Assembly: GCF_014648135.1 (NCBI RefSeq)
Contig: NZ_BMQN01000002.1
Span: 434,001 to 498,000 of the forward strand
Origin: Deinococcus sedimenti
GTDB lineage: Bacteria; Deinococcota; Deinococci; Deinococcales; Deinococcaceae
Direction of reading: 5' to 3'
Length of the DNA stretch: 64,000 bases
This document shows, in pieces, positions 8,114 through 20,283 of the stretch (its first letter is position 1; each line of letters begins with the position of its first letter). Made by a program: the position numbers and the translations under genes. A model generated the notes under the pieces. It had not been told where the DNA came from, did no database searches, and saw only the letters and a list, made by a program, of their open reading frames with translations.

Positions 8114-8530
8114 ATGTTCCGCCTTCTCCCGCTGGCCCTCCTGACCGCTCTCTCGACCACGACGGCAGCCACGCCTGCCCCGCTGCATGGCATCTGGCAG
8201 CTGACCGGCTTCAGCGTGAACGGCCACGCCATCGCGACTCCCGACACGACCCTGTTCATCTCCGGCGAGCGTGTGAGCGGCCGGCTCGGGTGCGGGTCAT
8301 ACGAGGGCCGTCTGAACGTGGAGCGCGGCACAGTGCAGATGCAGGTCGGCCCGGACGCGCCCGCCCCGACCGTCCGCTGCCTGTACGCCCAGCCCGGCGC
8401 GTACCACGCGGCGCTGAATGCCGTCACCGGGTACGCCATCACCCGGGATACGCAGGACCTCGTGCTGTTCTCCAAGCAGGGCCGCCTGACCTTCACCCGC
8501 ATCGGGTACGTCACGCCCGCGAAGAAGTAA
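8114..8530 (+). CDS. META-domain secreted protein (HslJ-like)
   Basis: 138 residues. A signal peptide covers about residues 1-19 (FRLLPLALLTALSTTTAA). The rest matches the META/HslJ fold: LHGIWQLTGFSVNG at the start, the RVSGRLGCGSYEGRL motif in the middle and a strand-rich end with LVLFSKQGRLTFTRI. META proteins in other bacteria are envelope proteins linked to heat, novobiocin or motility phenotypes, without a known catalytic activity. The gene is monocistronic: it has a strong terminator after it, shared with the convergent gene ending at 8609. Confidence 0.85.
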   Translation: MFRLLPLALLTALSTTTAATPAPLHGIWQLTGFSVNGHAIATPDTTLFISGERVSGRLGCGSYEGRLNVERGTVQMQVGPDAPAPTVRCLYAQPGAYHAALNAVTGYAITRDTQDLVLFSKQGRLTFTRIGYVTPAKK

Positions 8531-8535
8531 GCGCC

Positions 8536-8586
8536 GGGCGCGGGGGCGGAGTCAGCCGAGCTTGCGCTGACTCCGCCCCCGCGCCC
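8536..8586. terminator. Bidirectional terminator hairpin
   Basis: Arms GGGCGCGGGGGCGGAGTCAGC and its exact complement (21 bases each) enclose a 9-base loop between two convergent genes. No strong T-tract follows on either side, but the stem is very stable. Confidence 0.75.
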
Positions 8587-8608
8587 CGTCTGGGGCTGGC
8601 GTCCGGCG

Positions 8609-9439
8609 TTACTTCAGTTCGGCGGCGAGGTTCAGCACGGCTTTCTTCAGGGTGACGGCCCCGGCCCCGGCGGAGAGGACCTCGCCGGTGCTGCCGTCCA
8701 CGATACGGGCGACCGCGCGGGCGGCGCCGCTCCCGTCGGGTTCCACGGTGATCTCCAGTCGCTGCCCGTGGCTCAGGCTGGTCGCGGCGGTGTTCAGCAC
8801 CCAGTCGGCCCAGTTGATCTTCTCGGCCTGCGGGGCGTTCGCCTTCGCCTCCTGCTTCTCGCGGTACGCCTGGGTCTTCTGGTCGACGTGCGTGCGGATG
8901 ACCTCGAAGCGTTCGGGGTTCGTGAGGGTGTCGAAGGGGACCTCGTCGCCGCTGTCCGGGTGGTGGACGAGTGCGTCGGGCTGCATCTTCTTCACGACGC
9001 TGGCCATGATGCGGACCTCGGCGGCGGGCACGTCCCACGGCACGTCCTCCTCGCCTTCCATTTCAGGCTGGGTGTCGGGCGCGGCGGCCTCCACGAGGCG
9101 GGCGATGACGCGCTGCTGTTCGGGTTCCAGTTCCTCGATGACCTTCGCGGCGGCGCGGTATGAGCGGGCCTGCGCCTCGTTCTTCGGCTGGATGCCCAGC
9201 GGATCGAGGACTTTCGCGACGTCGGACGCGTCGATCAGGCGTCCGGCCTGCGGGGCGGTGAAGCCCCAGCGGTCCTGCAGGTACGCCTCGAAGGACTCGT
9301 AGGAGGCGCGGTAGAACCCGTTGTCGCGGATCTCGCTGAGGGCCTGTCCGGTGCGGCGGAAGTCGCGCAGGCCGTCGCGGACGGTCTGTTCCAGCGCGGA
9401 GAGGCGGGCGGACTCGTGGGGGGCGAGGGAAGCGGTCAC
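8609..9439 (-). CDS. Conserved protein with phage/plasmid-type (DUF3102-like) N-terminal motif
   Basis: 276 residues from the GTG at 9439. Residues about 8-75 carry the pattern LEQTVRDGLRDFRRTGQAL...EIRDNGFYR...YESFEAYLQDRWGF followed by QAGRLIDASDVAKVL. This motif is common in phage and plasmid proteins and is thought to bind DNA or assist replication; the function is not established. The middle (about 100-190) is acidic and helical (VIEELEPEQQRVIARLVE, EMEGEEDVPWDVPAAEV). The C-terminal 80 residues form a beta-rich element (SHGQRLEITVEPDGSGAARA...VDGSTGEVLSAG). No transmembrane segment. It sits alone, divergent from aconitase, with no other mobile genes near, so it looks domesticated. Confidence 0.75.
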   Translation of the reverse strand: MTASLAPHESARLSALEQTVRDGLRDFRRTGQALSEIRDNGFYRASYESFEAYLQDRWGFTAPQAGRLIDASDVAKVLDPLGIQPKNEAQARSYRAAAKVIEELEPEQQRVIARLVEAAAPDTQPEMEGEEDVPWDVPAAEVRIMASVVKKMQPDALVHHPDSGDEVPFDTLTNPERFEVIRTHVDQKTQAYREKQEAKANAPQAEKINWADWVLNTAATSLSHGQRLEITVEPDGSGAARAVARIVDGSTGEVLSAGAGAVTLKKAVLNLAAELK

Positions 9440-9619
9440 GTCCTGAAGTATGCGCGAGCGGCGGCCCCGGCGTCCGGGGGAGGCGACCCCGACCGACGTG
9501 CGTTGTCCCCGGCGGGGTGACGATGTCGGGCTTTCGTGCCTGCACGGGTAACGCCCGCCCACACACGGAACATTTATGATGGAAGAACCGCCCCGTCGGG
9601 GGCAAGGAGGAAACCAATC

Positions 9620-12331
<2,712 letters not shown>

Positions 12332-12344
12332 GCCGGACCTGAAA

Positions 12345-12390
12345 TGAACGAGACCCGCCCGGGAAACTGGGCGGGTCTCGTTCACTTTTC
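12345..12390 (+). terminator. Terminator after aconitase
   Basis: Arms TGAACGAGACCCGCCC and GGGCGGGTCTCGTTCA (16 bases, perfect) with an 8-base loop, followed by CTTTTC. Confidence 0.9.
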
Positions 12391-12426
12391 CTCGGCCACG
12401 TCCAGCGCTTGCCGTACGATGACCAC

Positions 12427-13527
12427 ATGACCAGTACAGTCCAGCGGTTGTCGCCGGAGCAGGCGGCCCTGTGTGTGTTCGAGGTGGTGCGCGCGAACGC
12501 CGCCGACAGCGAGCGGCAGGGCGCACTGACGGCGGGGACGCTGGCGGCCCTGCACGGGTCGGGGTTATTCCAGGGGATGCGTCCGGCGTCGTTTGGGCCG
12601 GTGCTGCCGCTGCCGGAGGTGCTGCGCGCCGTGGAGGACGTGGCCCGGGCGGACGGCTCGGCCGGGTGGTGCCTGATGATCGGCGCGGCCAGCGTGGCCC
12701 TGACCGGGTGGCTGGACGTGGATTCGGCGCGGGAGGTGCTGGACGGGCCGGACGTGGTGTGCGCCAGCGTGTTCCGCCCGTCGGGCGAGGCGCGGCCGGT
12801 CCCCGGCGGGTACCTCGTGTCGGGCCGCTGGTCGTACGCGAGTGGCGTGCGGCACGCGGACTGGATGCTGGGCGGGTGCCTGGTGCCGGGCGAGGCACCG
12901 GTGCAGGTGTTCATGCCGGTGGTGGACCTGGAGGTCGTGCCGAACTGGGACGTGCTGGGCCTGCGCGCGACCGGCAGTCATGACGTGGTGGCGCAGGACG
13001 TGTTCGTTCCGGCGGGGCGCACGCTGCGCTTTCAGGACGGGCCCCGCGACGGTGGGGCGCTGTTCCGGGTGCCGTTCCCGGCGCTGCTGTCACTGTGGAG
13101 TGCGCCGGTGCCGCTGGGCATCGCGCGGGGCGCCCTGGATGAACTGCGTGCCGAGCTGGGGCGGCGCGGGGTGGAGGGGCTGGGTTCGTCCGTCTGGGCG
13201 CGGTACGCGGAGGCGGAGGGAATGCTGCGCTCCGCCCGGGCGTTCGCGCATGACGTGACCGGGCGGCTGTGGGAGGCGGTGACGGCCGGGCAGCAGGTCA
13301 CGTCGGAGGACGTCGCCGAGGCGGCCGTCATGGCCCGCCACGCGGCAGTCACGGCCGCGCGGGTCACGCAGATCACGCACGAACTGGCCGGGGGCGCCAG
13401 TCTGCGCAGCGGTGTCCTGTCCCGCGCGTTCCGGGACGCGCACGCGGCCGCGCAGCACGTCGCGGTCGCCCCGCGCATCTGGGAGCAGGCCGGGCGGACC
13501 CTGCTGGAAGCGTCCGCGCCAGCCTGA
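12427..13527 (+). CDS. Acyl-CoA dehydrogenase-family flavoprotein (group D monooxygenase-like)
   Basis: 366 residues. The fold is that of acyl-CoA dehydrogenases: an N-terminal helical domain (LAALHGSGLFQGMRPASFG), a central beta domain (PVPGGYLVSGRWSYASGVRHADWML, then NWDVLGLRATGSHDVVAQDVFVP), and a C-terminal helical bundle. The GRWSYASG and GLRATGSHD elements are typical of the HsaA/DszC/HpaB-like flavin-dependent monooxygenases rather than true dehydrogenases, but the substrate cannot be read from sequence and no flavin reductase gene is adjacent. The start is leaderless: TACGAT at 12415-12420 stands 6 bases before the ATG at 12427. The following small HNH-like gene has its own -10 box. 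Confidence 0.85.
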   Translation: MTSTVQRLSPEQAALCVFEVVRANAADSERQGALTAGTLAALHGSGLFQGMRPASFGPVLPLPEVLRAVEDVARADGSAGWCLMIGAASVALTGWLDVDSAREVLDGPDVVCASVFRPSGEARPVPGGYLVSGRWSYASGVRHADWMLGGCLVPGEAPVQVFMPVVDLEVVPNWDVLGLRATGSHDVVAQDVFVPAGRTLRFQDGPRDGGALFRVPFPALLSLWSAPVPLGIARGALDELRAELGRRGVEGLGSSVWARYAEAEGMLRSARAFAHDVTGRLWEAVTAGQQVTSEDVAEAAVMARHAAVTAARVTQITHELAGGASLRSGVLSRAFRDAHAAAQHVAVAPRIWEQAGRTLLEASAPA

Positions 13528-13567
13528 CCCCACAGACCTATGGCGGCGCGGACGCTATGGTGCCGTC

Positions 13568-13900
13568 ATGGGTCGTAAGGAACGCGAGCAGGCCAGCTGG
13601 ATCGAGGACACGCAGACGGAACCGCTGGACACGTGCGTCCTGTGCGGGCGTGAGGGGGACATGACGGATCATCACCTCGTGCCGAAGTCGCAGGGGCGGC
13701 GGCAGGGGGTGAAACTGGGCGAGATTCCCACCGTGAAGATGTGTGCGGCGTGCCAGGGGTTCCTGGTGAAGACGTTCAGCAACGCGCAGCTGGCGAATGA
13801 ACTGAACACCGTGGACGCGATCCGCGAGCGGGAGGAGGTGCAGAAGTTCGTGAAGTGGGTGCAGAAGCAGCCGCTCTCACGGGGTGTGCGCGTTCACTGA
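13568..13900 (+). CDS. HNH-like zinc-binding protein lacking the last His
   Basis: 110 residues. It shows the framework of a small HNH nuclease: CVLCGREG (first CxxC, about residues 23-26), DHHLVPKSQG with the His pair, and CAACQG (second CxxC, about 60-63). In related HNH proteins the second CxxC is usually followed directly by His and a xxIH motif; here it is CQGFLVKTFSN, so the final metal or catalytic His is missing. It may bind zinc structurally without cutting DNA, or act differently. The C-terminus is charged and helical (VDAIREREEVQKFVKWVQKQ). A TATGGT box (13556-13561) lies 6 bases before the ATG, so the transcript is probably leaderless. Confidence 0.75.
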   Translation: MGRKEREQASWIEDTQTEPLDTCVLCGREGDMTDHHLVPKSQGRRQGVKLGEIPTVKMCAACQGFLVKTFSNAQLANELNTVDAIREREEVQKFVKWVQKQPLSRGVRVH

Positions 13901-13986
13901 CCGGCCGGACGATACAGCTGAGCGGGGGAGACATTTATGGATGTTCCCTTCAGGTGACCGTCAGGGCATTCTGCGTACGCTGAGAC

Positions 13987-15330
13987 ATGCGCTCAATCCT
14001 CCCTGCCCTGACCCTCCCGCTGCTGCTCGCCGCCTGCGGAGGTGGTGGCAGCACCCCGGGCGGCTCAACCCCACCCCCTACCCCCCCACCCACCACGTCC
14101 ATCTGCCCCCAGACCACCCGGCTGGCCGCGCAGACGACAGCGGTGCCCGAAGCAGCGGCCTGGACGCCGGGCGCCGCCGACTGGAGTCAGCCGCACGTGC
14201 CGGGGCGCATTCTCGTCAGCAGCGTCCCAGGCGGCCCAAAACTCTCGACCCTCACCGCCCAGGCGCAGGAGATTCTGCCCGGCGTGGCGATCATCTCAGC
14301 GCCCGTCGGCCAGGAATCCACCGTCGCGGCGACGCTTCGCGCCCAGGGCGTGACGACCCAACCGGACTTCCTGTACCAGCCGCTCGCCATCCCCAACGAC
14401 CCCGGTGTACCCGGCGGCGGACACACCGGCGTATCCATCGGCGGCGCCCGCTACTTCCAAACCTACCTCACGAGAATCAAAGCCCCTGAAGCCTGGGAAT
14501 TCCTGCAACAGTGCGGCAAAACCCCACAGGGAGCCCTGACCGCCATCCTCGACTCAAAGGTGGAAGCCACGCACGGGGACCTCGCCGGACGGATCAGCCA
14601 GCAGGTGTCCGTGCTCGACCAGGGCGCCGTGTCGGACACACGCAGCGGCCACGGCACCGCCTCAGCCGGTCTGGTCGGTGCCACCACCAACAACAACCTC
14701 GGCGTTGCCGGGGTCACGTGGAGCGGACCGCTGCTCGCCGTTGAAGTCCTCGGCACAGGAGGCGGCAGCACCAGCGCCCTCGCGCAGGGCCTGCGGGCCT
14801 CCGTGGACCGCGGCGCTCAGGTCATCAACATGAGCCTCGGACTGGCCGGCGACCCCGGCGACAAGATCCTCTTCCAGGCGCTCACCGACGTCGCCAAAAC
14901 AGCCGTTCTCGTCGCATCAGCCGGCAACACAGCCATAGACGGCGTGTACTTCCCCGCCAGCCACCCGGACGTCATCGCCGTCGGCGCAGTCGGATCCAAC
15001 GACACGCAACTCGCCTGCTACAGCGCCCGGCCAAATGCCACCCGCCCCCGCCCCCTCGACCTCGCCGCCCCAGGAGGCACAGGAAGCTGCCCGGACGCCA
15101 CCAACGCCGGCCAGCTGCTCACCCTCGCCCCAGGAAACCAATACACTCTCAGCGCCGGCACAAGCTTTTCCGCCCCACTCGTCGCCGGAACCGCCGCCCT
15201 CATGCGCGCCGCAAACCCTGGCCTGACCGCAACAGAAATCAGAACCCGGTTGATCGCAAGCTCAAGAGCCATCAATGCCGATATCCGATTGCTGGATGTC
15301 GACTCTGCCGTCAGATCAGTCCTGAAGTAA
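13987..15330 (+). CDS. Secreted subtilisin-family (S8) serine protease, lipoprotein
   Basis: 447 residues. A lipoprotein signal peptide ends in LLAAC (Cys18), followed by Gly-rich and Pro-rich linkers (GGGGSTPGGS, TPPPTPPPTT). The catalytic triad is visible: Asp in TAILDSKVEATHGDL (about residue 190), His in SGHGTASAGLVG (about 220) and Ser in GTSFSAPLVAG (about 392); the oxyanion Asn lies in VASAGNTA. A 100-residue propeptide-like part precedes the catalytic domain. It is expected on the cell surface or in the periplasmic layer. The start appears leaderless (TACGCT at 13976-13981). The last about 100 bases are clearly less GC-rich than the rest, joining an AT-rich tract that continues into pilC. 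Confidence 0.92.
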   Translation: MRSILPALTLPLLLAACGGGGSTPGGSTPPPTPPPTTSICPQTTRLAAQTTAVPEAAAWTPGAADWSQPHVPGRILVSSVPGGPKLSTLTAQAQEILPGVAIISAPVGQESTVAATLRAQGVTTQPDFLYQPLAIPNDPGVPGGGHTGVSIGGARYFQTYLTRIKAPEAWEFLQQCGKTPQGALTAILDSKVEATHGDLAGRISQQVSVLDQGAVSDTRSGHGTASAGLVGATTNNNLGVAGVTWSGPLLAVEVLGTGGGSTSALAQGLRASVDRGAQVINMSLGLAGDPGDKILFQALTDVAKTAVLVASAGNTAIDGVYFPASHPDVIAVGAVGSNDTQLACYSARPNATRPRPLDLAAPGGTGSCPDATNAGQLLTLAPGNQYTLSAGTSFSAPLVAGTAALMRAANPGLTATEIRTRLIASSRAINADIRLLDVDSAVRSVLK

Positions 15331-15341
15331 GGTTAAAGAAG

Positions 15342-15373
15342 AACCAGCCCCTCTTGGACAAGAGGGGCTGGTT
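15342..15373. terminator. Terminator between subtilase and pilC
   Basis: Arms AACCAGCCCCTCTT and AAGAGGGGCTGGTT (14 bases, perfect) with a 4-base loop. T-rich DNA follows on both strands, so it can serve both convergent genes. Confidence 0.9.
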
Positions 15374-15388
15374 TGATGATCTGCTTTT

Positions 15389-16609
15389 TTATTGGCTCAG
15401 CTGACCGATGATGCTGAACATGGGGAGAAACATCCCGGCAACGATGGTCCCCACAATGCCACCCAGGAATACGATCATGAGTGGTTCAATAGCAGCTGTC
15501 ATTCCGTCAACAGCTTCGTCTACTTCACGATCATAAAAATCGGCGATTTTATCGAGCATGTCATCCAGCGAGCCTGTTTCTTCGCCGATATTGATCATGC
15601 TTACCACCATTGGCGGGAATACTTTGCTAGATGCGAGGCTGCTGCTCATCTGTTCGCCAACCATAACGACGTTTTTGGCATTTTCAATGCTGTCTTCTAC
15701 TATAGCGTTGTTCGCCGTTCCTTTAGTTATCTCCAGGCTTTCAATTATGTTGACTCCACTGCTGATAAGGAGTCCAAAGGTGCGAGCAAATGATGAAATT
15801 GCACTTTTTTGGATAAGATTGCCGAGGATGGGAGTTTTAAGTTTTATTTCGTCGATAACGATCCTGCCTTTGGGGGTTTTATAATACGATCTATACGCAA
15901 AAGTAAATACTGCCCCAACCCCCACAAGAATAAGTATCCTGTTCTGCAAAAAATCAGATACCGCCATTAACATCTTCGTGATAAAAGGCAAAGGGGCATT
16001 GAGTTGCGATAAAATACCGGCGAATTGCGGAACGATTGTTGTAAGTAGGAAATATGTAATTAACATTGCAAAAACTAGGACTACGGTTGGGTAAGTAAGC
16101 GCGCTCTTGATCTTTCCTCTAAGTGCAAGCTCTTTCTCTTGAAATGCTGCGATTCGCTCGAGTACTGAATCTAGCGTCCCACTTGTTTCGCCAGCCCTGA
16201 CGAGATTCAAATAGAGCCTGTTAAATATTTTGGGATGTTTTGCGATAGCTTCGCTGAGTGGAGTTCCTCCTTCGATTTCTGTCCTCATCTCTTTGACGAC
16301 ATTTTGAAAGCCCTTGTGCTCAATCTGCTTCTGCAAGATAGCCAGTGATTGTACAAGTGGTACACCTGCGTTGATCAGCGTAGCCAACTGTTTGCTGAAA
16401 ATGGCCACCTGTTTAAGTCCGGGGGGACGGTTGTCCAGGAATGGAATTTTTATGTCGGCGTTCAGGCCGCTTTTGGGCGGCTTGATCTCGACGATCATGA
16501 GGCCTTTGGATCGCAGGGCGTCGCGGACCTTGTTCGCCGTCTCGGCTTCCATCTGGGACTTCAGCACCTTGCCGGAGCGGTCTCGCACGCGGTATTCGAA
16601 GACGGGCAT
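15389..16609 (-). CDS. pilC: Type IV pilus assembly/type II secretion F protein PilC
   Basis: 406 residues. PilC is the inner-membrane platform protein of type IV pili; in naturally transformable bacteria it also serves DNA uptake. Two T2SSF domains are visible (about 65-190 and 270-395), each ending in membrane helices (ALTYPTVVLVFAMLITYFLLT and PLMIVFLGGIVGTIVAGMFLPMF). Typical pieces are FSKQLATLINAGVPLVQSL, LVRAGETSGTLDSVL and MINIGEETGSLDDML. The gene stands alone, without pilB, pilT or pilM. Base use is odd: roughly the first 55 codons are GC-rich like the neighbours, but the rest (15389 to about 16450) is strikingly AT-rich. TATACT lies 7 bases before the ATG, so it is probably leaderless. 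Confidence 0.93.
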   Translation of the reverse strand: MPVFEYRVRDRSGKVLKSQMEAETANKVRDALRSKGLMIVEIKPPKSGLNADIKIPFLDNRPPGLKQVAIFSKQLATLINAGVPLVQSLAILQKQIEHKGFQNVVKEMRTEIEGGTPLSEAIAKHPKIFNRLYLNLVRAGETSGTLDSVLERIAAFQEKELALRGKIKSALTYPTVVLVFAMLITYFLLTTIVPQFAGILSQLNAPLPFITKMLMAVSDFLQNRILILVGVGAVFTFAYRSYYKTPKGRIVIDEIKLKTPILGNLIQKSAISSFARTFGLLISSGVNIIESLEITKGTANNAIVEDSIENAKNVVMVGEQMSSSLASSKVFPPMVVSMINIGEETGSLDDMLDKIADFYDREVDEAVDGMTAAIEPLMIVFLGGIVGTIVAGMFLPMFSIIGQLSQ

Positions 16610-16690
16610 GCTGAGCAGTATATGCTTCTGATCTTGCGGAGGTCTTATGCGTTTGGGGGTGAACCCTGGTGTGTCTCGTTCAGGTGGTGA

Positions 16691-17326
16691 ATGATGGGCG
16701 GTTTGCCGGATGATGGGACGAAAGGGCTCTTGAGTCCTGAGTGGGAGAGAGGGTTCGTGCAGGCTGAGACTGTTCTCCGTCAGGGGGGGCTCGTCGCCTA
16801 TCCCAGTGAGACGGTGTGGGGGCTGGCTGCTCTGCCCGGCACGGAGGGTGTGGCGCGGCTCTATGCGGTCAAGGGGCGCCTCGCGGAGAAACCGGTGCAG
16901 GGTTCGTTTGCAAGTGTCGAGACGGCTGAGCGTTACGTCCAGTTACCGGTTGCCCTGCGCCGCCTGGTTTCCTTCCTGCCGGGTCCGTTGACGGTGGTGA
17001 CCGACGCGTCTCCTCTGTGTCCGGTTGAACTGGCCCCGGGGGGGCGGGTGGGGATCCGGGTTCCGGACCATCCGGTGGCGCTGGAATTGCTGGGGCGGGT
17101 GGGTGGCGTTCTGGCGACGACGAGTTGTAACCGGAGCGGTGAGCCGCCGGCGCTGAGTTACGACGAGGCGGTGGCGTGTGGATTGGCGGATCTGGTCTTG
17201 CCGGATGGGGGCGTGCCGGCCCGGGGCGTGCCGAGCACGGTGCTGGACCTCTCGTCGTGTCAGATTCTCCGGGAGGGGGCAGTTCCGGCAGCCACGCTGC
17301 TCGCGGCGCTGGAGGTTCAGTCGTGA
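16691..17326 (+). CDS. tsaC: Threonylcarbamoyl-AMP synthase (TsaC/Sua5/YrdC)
   Basis: 211 residues. It makes threonylcarbamoyl-AMP from Thr, bicarbonate and ATP, the first step of the t6A37 tRNA modification. Family signs are GGLVAYPSETVWGLAALPG near residue 32, the YAVKGRLAEKP motif that binds substrate (KxR pattern), SFLPGPLTVVT, GGRVGIRVPDHP, and TSCNRSGEPP, followed by GVPSTVLDLS. The length fits the short TsaC form without the Sua5 C-terminal domain. The start could be either of two adjacent ATGs (16691, 16694). The stop overlaps the GTG start of scpB (GTGA). Confidence 0.94.
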   Translation: MMGGLPDDGTKGLLSPEWERGFVQAETVLRQGGLVAYPSETVWGLAALPGTEGVARLYAVKGRLAEKPVQGSFASVETAERYVQLPVALRRLVSFLPGPLTVVTDASPLCPVELAPGGRVGIRVPDHPVALELLGRVGGVLATTSCNRSGEPPALSYDEAVACGLADLVLPDGGVPARGVPSTVLDLSSCQILREGAVPAATLLAALEVQS

Positions 17327-17856
17327 GTCGTCCGTCGTTCTCGGCGCTGCTGGGGGCGGCGCTGCTGGCGGCGGGCCGTCCGGTCACGGTCCGCGAGTTG
17401 GCTCAGGTGCTGGATCTGTCTGAGGACGCGACGGTCCGGGAGGCGGCGGCGTTCACGCGCCGGGTGGCGGAGGCTGACCTGGGGTTTCAGGTGGAGGCGG
17501 TGGCGGGTGGTTACCGTCTGGTGGTTCCGTCGGTCACGTCGCCGCACCTGTCGTCGCTGCTGGCGCCCCCGGCGTTGCCTGCGTTGAGTGGCGCGGCGCT
17601 GGAGGTCCTGGCGGTCGTGGCGTACCGTCAGCCGGTCACGCGGGCGGAGATCGAGGCGATGCGGGGCGGGAGTGCAAGCACGGTGCTGACGTTGCAGGAG
17701 AGGGAACTGATCAAGGTGGTGGGCCGCTCTGACGCCGTGGGGCAGCCGCTGCTGTACGGCACGACGGAGAAGTTTCTGCTGGAATTCGGGTTGACGTCAC
17801 TCACGGATCTGCCTCCGTTGGAGTCCGGGCAGTTCGCGCATCTCCTGCGCAGTTGA
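17323..17856 (+). CDS. scpB: Segregation and condensation protein B
   Basis: 177 residues from the GTG at 17323, which overlaps the tsaC stop. ScpB is a winged-helix partner of ScpA and SMC in chromosome compaction and segregation. The family pattern is visible: SFSALLGAALLAAGRPVTVRELAQVL in the first winged helix, a VEAVAGGYRLVV strand, then EVLAVVAYRQPVTRAEIEAMRG and LLYGTTEKFLLEFGL in the second. Length is typical. scpA and smc are not in this window. It is probably cotranscribed with tsaC and perhaps with the DUF4388 gene after it. Confidence 0.95.
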   Translation: MSRPSFSALLGAALLAAGRPVTVRELAQVLDLSEDATVREAAAFTRRVAEADLGFQVEAVAGGYRLVVPSVTSPHLSSLLAPPALPALSGAALEVLAVVAYRQPVTRAEIEAMRGGSASTVLTLQERELIKVVGRSDAVGQPLLYGTTEKFLLEFGLTSLTDLPPLESGQFAHLLRS

Positions 17857-17969
17857 GGTCGTTTCCGGGTGGCCGTTCAGTCATGCCCTCTTGCCGGTCT
17901 GTCCGAGATGAGCGAACATGGAGCCTGGCGATTGGTCCGGAGCGTGAGCGGGTCGGTCCTCCTCCTTCC

Positions 17970-18731
17970 ATGACGACATCCGCGACGAACCTCGAAACGT
18001 TCGATTTCCTCGAGCTGCTCTACCTGCTGTCCGAGCAGGGTCGGAGCGGCGTCCTGACGGTCCTCCGGACGGACGGGCGGTTTCAGGCGTGGTTGCAGGA
18101 CGGCCGCGTCCGGCACCTTCAGCTGGGTGAGGACGAGGGAGTGCCCGCCCTGATCCGGTTGATGCAGGAGCCGATCGGGAGGTTCCACTTCGATGAGGGC
18201 GTGCGGCATCCCAATCCGCGACTGGACGCGCCTCTGGACGAGGTGACGCTGGAGGCGCTGGACCTGCTTCCCGTGACGGACCTTCCCTTCGATGGTCCGG
18301 GCCGGATCACGTCGCCTGAACGTGTGCAGCGTCTGCGGTGGAGTCTGCAGGAGCAGCAGGTGCTGCGGCAGATCGATACGCAGAAACCGATCGGTGATCT
18401 GGCCCGGGACCCGGAAGCCCGGCGGCTGCTGTTGAAGCTGATCCGGGTGGGTCTGCTGGTGCCTCGGCGGTCGCGTACAGCGCGGCTGGTGGTCACGGTG
18501 ACGCGGCAGGTGCGGGACGTGGTGCTGGTGGATGAGGTGATTTTCCGCCGCTGGAAGGAGGACATCGTCCGCCACCCACAGTTCGTGGCGGTCCGGAACG
18601 AGGCGGGGCAGGTGTTCTCCCTGCCGGTCCGCGTGAGTGCGAATCTCACCACGCAGTTGATGATTCCCCCGGAACTGCTGATGCGCACGTCCCTGCGCGC
18701 CGGTGAGTCGGTTCTGGTCAAGCCCGTCTGA
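17970..18731 (+). CDS. DUF4388 domain protein (PatA N-terminal-like)
   Basis: 253 residues from the ATG at 17970; an in-frame start upstream near 17853 or 17883 is also possible, and no clear ribosome-binding site decides it. The start was chosen because the DUF4388 pattern begins there: LETFDFLELLYLLSEQGRSGVLTVLRTDGRFQAWLQDGRVRHLQLG. DUF4388 proteins are often associated with signalling or gliding proteins, with unknown biochemical function. The rest contains a helical region that may be a winged helix (QQVLRQIDTQKPIGDLA...RLLLKLIRVGLLVPR) and a beta-rich C-terminal domain. It lies just after scpB, before the leaderless gatA. Confidence 0.8.
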   Translation: MTTSATNLETFDFLELLYLLSEQGRSGVLTVLRTDGRFQAWLQDGRVRHLQLGEDEGVPALIRLMQEPIGRFHFDEGVRHPNPRLDAPLDEVTLEALDLLPVTDLPFDGPGRITSPERVQRLRWSLQEQQVLRQIDTQKPIGDLARDPEARRLLLKLIRVGLLVPRRSRTARLVVTVTRQVRDVVLVDEVIFRRWKEDIVRHPQFVAVRNEAGQVFSLPVRVSANLTTQLMIPPELLMRTSLRAGESVLVKPV

Positions 18732-18777
18732 TCCTCCTTCGCGGCGGTGGGGGAGACGCCCGGTACACTGGCGCGGT

Positions 18778-20226
<1,449 letters not shown>

Positions 20227-20243
20227 TCTCGTCAGTCGAACGT

Positions 20244-20272
20244 GGGGAGTGGGAAGAGCTGACCCCACTCCC
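20244..20272. terminator. Terminator between gatA and truB
   Basis: Arms GGGGAGTGGG and CCCACTCCC-type complement (10 bases) around a 9-base loop, between two convergent genes. Confidence 0.75.
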
Positions 20273-20283
20273 TCCTGCCTCCC

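Noticed and set aside
13568..13900. HNH gene plus upstream flavoprotein as a defence or modification pair.
   Set aside because: Each has its own leaderless -10 box and there is no supporting partner gene.
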